DNA of 64,000 nucleotides. Source: Hymenobacter negativus. Lineage in GTDB: Bacteria; Bacteroidota; Bacteroidia; Cytophagales; Hymenobacteraceae. The stretch spans positions 207,661 through 271,660 of the forward strand of contig NZ_JAEDAE010000008.1 of assembly GCF_016056375.1 (NCBI RefSeq), in the 5' to 3' direction. A program made the position numbers and the translations under genes. Below the pieces are notes generated by a model. It was not told the origin of the DNA and did not search any database. It saw only the letters and a program-made list of their open reading frames with translations. Positions 58,269 through 64,000 of this stretch are shown here, one piece after another. The first letter of the stretch is position 1. Each line of letters opens with the position of its first letter.

Positions 58269-59591
58269 ATGAAACTGATGCTTCCGCTTTGTCAACTGGC
58301 CACGGCTCTGTTGCTCTGGCTACCATTTGCCAGCCCCGCCCAAACGCCCGCCCCGGCGCCGGCCGAAACGGTATTTGCCGGCGTGCCACAGGAAAACATT
58401 GTGGGCGAGGCCCCGGACTTCAAGCTATTCGACCAGAAATTCTACGACAACCAGCTATTTTTTCTGGGCGAATCGCACGGCGTGCAACGGCCGCAGGAGC
58501 TGGATTTCGCCCTTCTCAAACACCTCAACCAGCGCGCCGGCGTGCGTACCTACCTGGCCGAAGTAGATGCCCCCAAAGCCTACTACCTGAACGAATACCT
58601 GCGCACGGGCCAGGACAGCACCTTGCGTCGCGTGTTCCGGAGCTGGGTAGCCGGACGGGCGCAGTGGGGCAATCAGGATTTTTACCACAAAATCCAGCGC
58701 ATCCGGGCTTTGAACCAGACGCTGCCAGCGGCCCGGCGCATCCGCTTTGTGGGCATCGACGGCTTGCAGGACCTGCCGCTGGCCGCCGACTACGTGCGGG
58801 CACTACTGCCCCGCCAGCCGGTGCCCGCCCCACTGCGCGGTCAGCTAGACTCAGCGATGACCCTGCTACGCGGCACGGCGACCGGCTCGCTGGCGGCCCT
58901 CGGCGCGCGCACCGCGCAGGAGTTGGAGCGCCCGGCGGCACGGTACCAGCAGGCCCTCGGGGCTGATAATTACGCCAACCTGGCGCTGTTGCTGCGCAAC
59001 CTCGCTTACGCCGGACAGGGCCTGAGCCGCGAGGCCATGCTGTTTGCCAACTTCGAAACCGTGTACCGCACCAAGCGGCTGGACCGCGAAAAGCTCTACG
59101 GCATGTGGGGCCTGGCCCATGTGCTGCAAAGCCCCGTGCAGGGCAATTTTACCATGCTGGCGGCCCGCATCCGTCAAAGTACTCTGCCGCTGCACCACAA
59201 GGTGGCCTCAGTGCTGTGCGTGTTCAGCGGCTGCCAGATGCTATACCCCAGCGCCGGGCTGCCCGCGCCTTGGCAAACGCCCAGCCAGCCCTACAGCATC
59301 ACCGACAAATTCAACCACGACGGCCCGCTGGTGGTGCTGGAAGGCCTGGCCGAGCTGAAGCAGCGCACCGCGCCCGGCAGCAGCACCCTGTTCCGGCTCG
59401 ATGCGCCGGGCGCGGCCAGCCTGCGCCAGCCCATCCGGCTGCGCTACGCGCCGGGCATGCCCGCCGACCAGCAGTTGCAGTTCCAACCCCAGGTGCCGGC
59501 AGCGGCCTACGCGCAGTACCTGCTGCTGGTGCGCGACTCGGGCCCGGTGCAACCGCTGCGGCCCGCCACCGGCCCCGTTGGCCGCCGCTAA
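58269..59591 (+). CDS. Secreted erythromycin-esterase / TraB-superfamily-like protein
   Basis: A 440-residue protein with a signal peptide (LATALLLWLPFASPAQ). The mature domain begins with a LFFLGESHGVQRPQELDF block, with YLAEVD and RIRFVGIDGLQD later, which matches the general pattern of EreA-like and TraB/ChaN-type folds with conserved Glu and His. The substrate is unknown, and resistance function should not be assumed. ATG 58269 is preferred; the upstream frame has no similarity. A sensor kinase gene follows after 49 bases. Confidence 0.7.
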   Translation: MKLMLPLCQLATALLLWLPFASPAQTPAPAPAETVFAGVPQENIVGEAPDFKLFDQKFYDNQLFFLGESHGVQRPQELDFALLKHLNQRAGVRTYLAEVDAPKAYYLNEYLRTGQDSTLRRVFRSWVAGRAQWGNQDFYHKIQRIRALNQTLPAARRIRFVGIDGLQDLPLAADYVRALLPRQPVPAPLRGQLDSAMTLLRGTATGSLAALGARTAQELERPAARYQQALGADNYANLALLLRNLAYAGQGLSREAMLFANFETVYRTKRLDREKLYGMWGLAHVLQSPVQGNFTMLAARIRQSTLPLHHKVASVLCVFSGCQMLYPSAGLPAPWQTPSQPYSITDKFNHDGPLVVLEGLAELKQRTAPGSSTLFRLDAPGAASLRQPIRLRYAPGMPADQQLQFQPQVPAAAYAQYLLLVRDSGPVQPLRPATGPVGRR

Positions 59592-59640
59592 CCCCGCATC
59601 CGGGTGCATATTGCCAACCGGCCCGTTTTTTCCATTCCGC

Positions 59641-60690
59641 ATGAGCTCCTTATTTACCGGCCAGCGGCCTTCGCGCTCCGACCTGCAGCTGGTGGCCGCC
59701 TACTGGCTGGTGGTGGCCCCGGTGCTGCTGCTGCAGTACCGGGCCGATACCGGCGGCGGCGCCAGGCAGGTGCTGCCCGTGGTGGCGGCCACCGTGCTGT
59801 TCGATACCGCCACCGTGGCGCTGCTGGTGGGCGGGCTGCTTCCGCTGTTTCTTCGGGGGCGGCACTGGCTGGGGCTGGGGCTGCTACTGCCGTTTCTGGT
59901 GCTGAGCGGCAGCGCCTACCTCGGCCTGTATGGCCGGCTGCTGGGGCATCCCATCAGCCTGGCGGGGTCGCACATTGTGCTGGGGGCCGTGGCCCACGCC
60001 AAAAGCTACGGTCTGCTGGCCGTGCTGCTCACCGGCAAGCGCTATTTTGAGGCCCAGCGCCATGTACTGCTGCTGCAAAAGGCCCAGGCCGAAAGTGCCC
60101 TGCGCAACCTCAAGGCACAGCTTGACCCGCACTTTCTGTTCAACAACCTTAACGTGCTGCGTGGCCTTATTCAGGAAGACCCGGCGGGCGCCAACGAGTT
60201 TGTGACGCGGCTGGCGGCGCTCTACCGCTTCCTCATCCGGCACCAGCACGAGGACGTGGTACCCTTGGCCGAGGAGCTGCAGTTTGCCGACGAATACGTG
60301 TACCTGCTGCGCCACCGCTTCGGGGCGGCCTACGAATTCAGCCAGCAGCTGCCCCCGGCGGCCGACGTAGCCGAGCTGTTGCTGGTGCCCGGCACCATTC
60401 AGCTGCTGCTCGAAAACGCCATTAAGCATAACGCCGGCAACGAAGACGTGCCCCTGCTCATTAGCCTCGAAGCCACGGCCACGGCCCTTACCGTGCGCCA
60501 CGCCCGCCGGCCCAAGCGCACGCCCGTGGAGTCGGCCGGCACGGGGCTGGCCAACTTGCGCGAGCGGTACCGGCTGCTGTTTCAGCAGGAAATCCGGGTC
60601 GAAGCCCTCGCCGATTCATTTACGGTCACCATTCCGCTGCTGCGCCAGGCCCGCCGGGCCGCCGTGGCCCAGCCGCTCGTTAGCGCATGA
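59641..60690 (+). CDS. LytS/YehU-type sensor histidine kinase
   Basis: A 349-residue kinase with four apparent membrane segments (for example VVAATVLFDTATVALLVGGLL and LGLGLLLPFLVLSGSAYLGL). The phosphoacceptor region LKAQLDPHFLFNNLNVLRGL is the His_kinase type, and LLLENAIKHN plus GTGLANLRERY form the ATP-binding boxes. It overlaps the LytTR regulator gene by four bases (ATGA), indicating translational coupling and a dedicated pair. Start ATG 59641 fits the first membrane helix. Confidence 0.93.
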   Translation: MSSLFTGQRPSRSDLQLVAAYWLVVAPVLLLQYRADTGGGARQVLPVVAATVLFDTATVALLVGGLLPLFLRGRHWLGLGLLLPFLVLSGSAYLGLYGRLLGHPISLAGSHIVLGAVAHAKSYGLLAVLLTGKRYFEAQRHVLLLQKAQAESALRNLKAQLDPHFLFNNLNVLRGLIQEDPAGANEFVTRLAALYRFLIRHQHEDVVPLAEELQFADEYVYLLRHRFGAAYEFSQQLPPAADVAELLLVPGTIQLLLENAIKHNAGNEDVPLLISLEATATALTVRHARRPKRTPVESAGTGLANLRERYRLLFQQEIRVEALADSFTVTIPLLRQARRAAVAQPLVSA

Positions 60691-61469
60691 ATATCCTGAT
60701 TCTGGAAGACGAGGAGCCCGCTGCCCGCCAGCTCACGCAGCTGCTGGCCCAGGCCGGGTACGCCACCCCGCCGCCCGTGCTCCGCAGCGTGGAAAAGGCC
60801 CTGGCCTGGCTCCAAACCCATCCCCTACCCGACCTCATTCTCTCGGATATTGAATTGCTCGACGGCAACGTTTTTTCGCTGTACGAGCAGTTTCCCGTCG
60901 CTTGCCCCATCATCTTCACCACGGCCTACGACCAGTTTCTGCTGGCCGCGTTTCGGGGCAATGGCATTGCCTACCTGCTCAAGCCCTTCACCTTGGAGCA
61001 ATTGCAGGCTGCCCTGGCCAAGTACGAACGGCTGCGCACCAGTTTCGCGCCACCGCCGGCTGCCACGCCCAGCCTGCCGCCCGACGTGATGCGCGAGCTG
61101 ACCCAAGCGCTGCGCCAGCACAGCCAGCCGACCTACAAGCAGCGCTTTTCGGTCCGGATGCGCAACGGCCTCCACCTGCTCCAGACCGACGACATCGCCT
61201 ACCTGCAAGCCGACGAAGGCGTGACTTTCGCCATCGACGGGGCCGGCACACGCTACCCCCTCAGCGGCACGCTGGCGGAGCTGGAGCGCCAGCTCGACCC
61301 CAGCCGCTTCGGCCGCCTCAACCGTTCCGAGCTGGTGAATGTAGCCTTCATCGAGCGGGCCGAGCCGTATTTCAACAACCGCCTCGCCGTGAAGCTGCGC
61401 GCGCCCGGCGTCACCCTCACCACCAGCGCCGCCCAAACGCCCGAGTTTCGCCGCTGGCTGGAGGGGTAA
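60687..61469 (+). CDS. LytTR-family response regulator (partner of the upstream kinase)
   Basis: A 260-residue regulator: REC domain (NILILEDEEPAARQLTQLL; phosphoacceptor region PDLILSDIELLDGNVF; IAYLLKPFTLEQLQ) and a C-terminal LytTR domain (IAYLQADEGVTFAIDG; FGRLNRSELVNVAFIERAEP). ATG overlaps the kinase stop (ATGA), so this is a coupled two-component system. The target promoters are unknown. A nested-hairpin repeat lies right after the stop. Confidence 0.94.
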   Translation: MNILILEDEEPAARQLTQLLAQAGYATPPPVLRSVEKALAWLQTHPLPDLILSDIELLDGNVFSLYEQFPVACPIIFTTAYDQFLLAAFRGNGIAYLLKPFTLEQLQAALAKYERLRTSFAPPPAATPSLPPDVMRELTQALRQHSQPTYKQRFSVRMRNGLHLLQTDDIAYLQADEGVTFAIDGAGTRYPLSGTLAELERQLDPSRFGRLNRSELVNVAFIERAEPYFNNRLAVKLRAPGVTLTTSAAQTPEFRRWLEG

Positions 61470-61471
61470 TT

Positions 61472-61545
61472 GTAGCGTGGACTTTGCGGGTCCGCGTGTG
61501 GCGGGTGTCGTTCGGGCAGGCGCGGACTCACAGAGTCCACGCTAC
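61472..61545. repeat. Nested-hairpin repeat, GTAGCGTGGAC type
   Basis: Arms 61472-61496 and 61521-61545 (GTAGCGTGGACTTTGC and its counterpart ending CCACGCTAC) match at 22 of 25 positions; each arm also folds on GGAC/GTCC. It separates the regulator from mnmD. Confidence 0.88.
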
Positions 61546-61549
61546 GGCT

Positions 61550-62287
61550 TCATTTCCGTGCCCGCGTCATTTCGCGCTTGCCGGGCGGGCCGGGCAGCTT
61601 TTCGGTGAGCCAGCCAGCAGCGCGCAGGTTGCGCCGGAACTGGCCTTGGGCGCAGTAGCTCACCAGCACCGCGCCGGGCGCAGCGGCGGCATGGAGCTGG
61701 GAAAATATGGCCTCGCTCCACAGCTCGGGCTGTTTTTCGGGGGCGAAGGCATCGAAATAGATGAGGTGGTAATGCACGGCGGGCAGCATGGCGGCTTGCA
61801 GCGCCTGGTGCAGTTTGCGCAGCCGGAAGCCGGGCCGCAGCTCTACCAGCACATTCCAGGGCGCGGCGTGCAACTCAGCAAATAGCTCTTTGAGGGGAGT
61901 GCCCCGCTCGTCCCACTCAGGCTGCAGGGCGGCTACTATGGCGGGCGGCAGCGGGAAGGTTTCGAGGCCGTCGTACTCGATGGCGGCGCCGGCGGCCTGG
62001 GCCGCATCCAGCGTCAGCAGGGCGTTCAGGCCGGTACCGAGGCCAATTTCGAGGATACGCAGGGGTTGACCGGTTTCGGCAGTGGCAGGGAGCAGCGGCA
62101 GCAGCCCGTGCCGGATGAATACGTGCGCCGACTCCTGCCGTGCCCCGTGCTGCGAGTGGTAATGCTCGTTCAGGGCCGGTACAAACAGCGTGGCCGAGCC
62201 GTCGGCCGTGCGACGCACTTCTACCTTTGGCTCGTCAGAAAAAGATGGATTATGGTTGCCTCGTTGCTCGTTTTCCAATTCACTCAT
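61550..62287 (-). CDS. mnmD: tRNA 5-methylaminomethyl-2-thiouridine methyltransferase, MnmD
   Basis: A stand-alone MnmD methylates the wobble uridine (nm5s2U to mnm5s2U) in tRNAs using SAM; in enterobacteria this domain is fused into MnmC. The 245-residue protein has a SAM-binding motif LRILEIGLGTGLNALL and YFDAFAPEKQPELW, both typical of MnmD. The opposite strand at its 5' end carries a word repeat (TCATTCACTCATTCG type) and a TACCTTTG box for the divergent gene. The first 12 residues may be non-essential. Confidence 0.9.
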   Translation of the reverse strand: MSELENEQRGNHNPSFSDEPKVEVRRTADGSATLFVPALNEHYHSQHGARQESAHVFIRHGLLPLLPATAETGQPLRILEIGLGTGLNALLTLDAAQAAGAAIEYDGLETFPLPPAIVAALQPEWDERGTPLKELFAELHAAPWNVLVELRPGFRLRKLHQALQAAMLPAVHYHLIYFDAFAPEKQPELWSEAIFSQLHAAAAPGAVLVSYCAQGQFRRNLRAAGWLTEKLPGPPGKREMTRARK

Positions 62288-62311
62288 TCGCTCAGTTACT
62301 CATTCACTCCT
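62276..62311. repeat. Half-copy of a word repeat (TCATTCA words)
   Basis: AATTCACTCATTCGCTCAGT and further ATTCACTC words, related to the right arm of the palindrome at 6703, but with no opposite arm here. It overlaps the first codons of mnmD and the leader of the thioesterase gene. Confidence 0.55.
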
Positions 62312-62318
62312 TGCAAAG

Positions 62319-62741
62319 ATGCCCCGCGTAAAAGTAGCCCTGCCCGCCGCCTTCCCCTTCGCCACCGACATTCCGGTCCGCATCACCGACCTCAACTATG
62401 GTGGGCACCTCGGCAACGATGCCCTGCTGGGCCTGCTGCACGAGGCGCGGGTGCATTTCCTGCGCTCGGTGGGCCTGGACAGTGACTACGATGCCGTTAC
62501 CAAGCTCGGCCTCATCATGGTGGACGTGGCCGTGGAATACAAAGGCGAAGCCTTCCACGGCGACGTGCTGCGCTTCCAGATGGCCGGTAACGACCTCAGC
62601 AAGTACGGCTTCGACGTGGTGTACCACGTGCACAACCAAGCCGGCAAGGAAATAGCCCGCGCCAAAACCGGCATGCTCTGCTTCGACTACAACATCCGGA
62701 AGTTGCGCCCGCTGCCGCCGGAGCTGGCCGCGCGGCTATAA
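62319..62741 (+). CDS. Acyl-CoA thioesterase, hotdog fold
   Basis: A 140-residue protein with a hotdog-fold pattern: IPVRITDLNYGGHLGNDALL (with the DxNxxGH-type segment), LGLIMVDVAVEYKGEAF and ARAKTGMLCFDY. It would hydrolyse acyl-CoA thioesters; chain length unknown. ATG 62319 is used because upstream codons lie in the repeat and opposite mnmD. A TACCTTTG match at 62222 could be its promoter, but it falls within mnmD coding sequence and may be chance. Confidence 0.88.
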   Translation: MPRVKVALPAAFPFATDIPVRITDLNYGGHLGNDALLGLLHEARVHFLRSVGLDSDYDAVTKLGLIMVDVAVEYKGEAFHGDVLRFQMAGNDLSKYGFDVVYHVHNQAGKEIARAKTGMLCFDYNIRKLRPLPPELAARL

Positions 62742-62743
62742 CT

Positions 62744-62813
62744 GTTATTCCGAGCGCAGCGAGGAATCTGAGCCAAACGCATTACCCAGATTCCTCGCTG
62801 CGCTCGGAATGAC
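62744..62813. repeat. Dispersed inverted repeat, GAGCGCAGCGA family, copy D
   Basis: Arms 62744-62770 and 62787-62813 read GTTATTCCGAGCGCAGCG and CGCTGCGCTCGGAATGAC with GGAATCTG/CAGATTCC next to the loop; nearly perfect inverted pair. It begins just after the thioesterase stop and precedes rlmN. Confidence 0.92.
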
Positions 62814-62847
62814 AGCCGCGCCGGGAACCCAACGCCCTGTTGGCTTG

Positions 62848-62855
62848 TATCTTTG
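62848..62855 (+). promoter_or_regulatory. -7 box for rlmN
   Basis: TATCTTTG, exact match, ends four bases before ATG 62860. The transcript is predicted to start at or next to the start codon. Confidence 0.75.
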
Positions 62856-62859
62856 CACT

Positions 62860-63939
62860 ATGCTGCTAGAATTGCCCCTCGCCCCCACCGTTAAGAAGCG
62901 TGATATCCGCAAAACCTCGCCCGACGAGCTCAAGGCCTTTATGGTGGAGCACGGCGAGAAGCCCTTCCGCGCCAAGCAGGTAACGGAGTGGCTGTGGAAG
63001 AACACGGCCGCCACGTTTGAGGAGATGAACAACATCTCAGTGGCCACCCGCGAGCTGCTCGACCAGCACTTCGTCATCAACGGCGTGACGGTGCAAAACA
63101 AGCAGCTCAGCAACGACGGCACCATCAAATCGGCTTTCAAGCTCTACGATGGCAACGTGGTGGAAGGCGTGCTCATCCCGCACGACACGCGCATGACGGC
63201 CTGCATCAGCTCGCAGGTGGGCTGCTCGCTCACGTGCAAGTTCTGCGCTACGGGCTACATGGACCGCAAGCGCAACCTCGACGCGGCCGAGATATACGAC
63301 CAGGTGGTACGCATCCGGGAGCAGTGCGAGGCCCAGTACGGCACGCCGCTCACCAACATCGTGTACATGGGCATGGGCGAGCCGCTGCTCAACTACGCCA
63401 ACGTGGTGGAAAGCGTGCGCCGTATCACCGCGCCCGATGGCCTGAACATGGCCCCGCGCCGCATCACCATCAGCACGGCCGGCATTGCCAAGATGATTAA
63501 AAAGCTGGCCGATGACGACGTGAAGGCCAACCTGGCCCTCTCGCTGCACGCCCCGACGGACGTGAAGCGCAACGAAATCATGCCCATCAACGAGGCCAAC
63601 TCGCTGGCCGCGCTGAAGGAAGCCCTGCAGTACTACCACCAGAAAACCGGCCGCAAAGTCACGTATGAATACATCGTGTTCGACGGCTTCAACGACGGGC
63701 TGGACGACGCAGCCGAGCTGCTGAAAATCAGCAAGTGGCTGCCCTGCAAAATCAACCTGATTGAGTACAACCCCATCGACAACGCCAGCTACCAGAACGC
63801 GGAGGCCGACAAAATCACCGCCTTCCACAAGTTCCTGGCCGACCGTGGTGTGCAAACCAATATCCGCCGCTCGCGCGGCAAGGACATCGACGCGGCTTGC
63901 GGTCAGCTGGCGGTGAAGGAGGAAAAGACGGCGGCTTAG
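62860..63939 (+). CDS. rlmN: 23S rRNA (A2503-C2) / tRNA (A37-C2) methyltransferase
   Basis: A radical SAM enzyme that methylates A2503 of 23S rRNA and A37 of some tRNAs. The 359-residue protein has the radical SAM motif GCSLTCKFCATGY (Cys122, 126, 129), the N-terminal FRAKQVTEWLWKN region and a conserved YMGMGEPLLNYANV. The C-terminal region contains the second reactive cysteine (DAACGQL). ATG 62860 is chosen; the longer frame from 62809 overlaps repeat copy D and the promoter box. Terminator-like hairpin at the right edge. Confidence 0.97.
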   Translation: MLLELPLAPTVKKRDIRKTSPDELKAFMVEHGEKPFRAKQVTEWLWKNTAATFEEMNNISVATRELLDQHFVINGVTVQNKQLSNDGTIKSAFKLYDGNVVEGVLIPHDTRMTACISSQVGCSLTCKFCATGYMDRKRNLDAAEIYDQVVRIREQCEAQYGTPLTNIVYMGMGEPLLNYANVVESVRRITAPDGLNMAPRRITISTAGIAKMIKKLADDDVKANLALSLHAPTDVKRNEIMPINEANSLAALKEALQYYHQKTGRKVTYEYIVFDGFNDGLDDAAELLKISKWLPCKINLIEYNPIDNASYQNAEADKITAFHKFLADRGVQTNIRRSRGKDIDAACGQLAVKEEKTAA

Positions 63940-63971
63940 AATCGGCGGCGCTTACGTTCCCAAAAGGCCGG

Positions 63972-64000
63972 GCCTTGCTGCATTGAATTTGCAGCAAGGC
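63972..64000 (+). terminator. Terminator-like hairpin after rlmN, cut by the window edge
   Basis: GCCTTGCTGC (63972-63981) pairs perfectly with GCAGCAAGGC (63991-64000). Any T run lies outside the window. Confidence 0.6.

Noticed and set aside
58269..59591. The esterase-like gene as an erythromycin-resistance gene
   Set aside because: Only superfamily-level resemblance; it has a signal peptide and lies beside a two-component system, so a resistance role is not supported.
62222..62229. TACCTTTG upstream of the thioesterase gene
   Set aside because: Exact box, but inside mnmD coding sequence and 90 bases from the start with no -33 motif; kept only as a possibility in the thioesterase entry.

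Overview
The window looks like chromosomal core DNA from a GC-rich member of the Bacteroidota, most likely a Hymenobacter-like Cytophagales bacterium. This is inferred from four things. Promoter-like TAnnTTTG boxes lie just upstream of many starts. Shine-Dalgarno sequences are almost absent, with rpsB the one clear exception. Bacillithiol genes are present (bshC and a ytxJ homologue). Typical families of the phylum occur, including a fused E1 dehydrogenase, stand-alone MnmD, DUF3108, DUF4136, CsbD and GDYXXLXY/DUF2157 proteins. I see no rRNA, tRNA, CRISPR array, transposase or phage gene.

Layout. 1-4250: tail of an unknown gene, guaB, then a partner-switching set (PP2C phosphatase, STAS antagonist, anti-sigma-type kinase). 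4380-9920: two parvulin-type periplasmic chaperones, a MoxR ATPase and an unknown partner. 9990-19000: acetyltransferase, putative envelope protein, recA, DUF3108 protein, membrane protein, a PhoB/PhoR-like pair, a pseudouridine synthase and a GT-C-like membrane protein. 19150-21940: rplM-rpsI-rpsB-tsf. 22000-28800: small or unknown proteins, two lipoproteins and a tandem CsbD protein. 28900-40700: AlaDH/saccharopine-type oxidoreductase, gcvP, lipoproteins, lipA, OsmC, YtxJ and the fused E1. gcvP, lipA and the E1 all belong to lipoate-linked decarboxylase metabolism. 41100-48300: LytTR regulator and hybrid kinase in tail-to-tail overlap, an M16 peptidase, and four consecutive minus-strand genes for small secreted proteins that share an APGxPV-like motif. 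48400-64000: pheS, rimO, a 2OG oxygenase, bshC, 5-FTHF cyclo-ligase, a TonB-type protein, a GDYXXLXY/DUF2157 pair, an esterase-like protein, a LytS/LytR-type pair, mnmD, a thioesterase and rlmN.

The most unusual content is between the genes. At least three classes of dispersed inverted repeats sit in the gaps. The first is palindromes built from short 7-8 base words; one is a perfect 88-base palindrome that fills the whole gap between gcvP and its convergent neighbour. The second is four copies of an element whose ends read GTCAT..GAGCGCAGCGA. The third is four elements with GTAG/CTAC ends whose arms are themselves hairpins. Several supply stop codons or spurious start codons to flanking genes. 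Other points of interest are the APGxPV protein cluster, probable leaderless mRNAs (rlmN, pheS), a strong Shine-Dalgarno confined to rpsB, and an orphan terminator or attenuator before a DUF4136 lipoprotein gene. Start codons were often moved downstream of the longest open frame because a promoter box or repeat lies inside the longer version.
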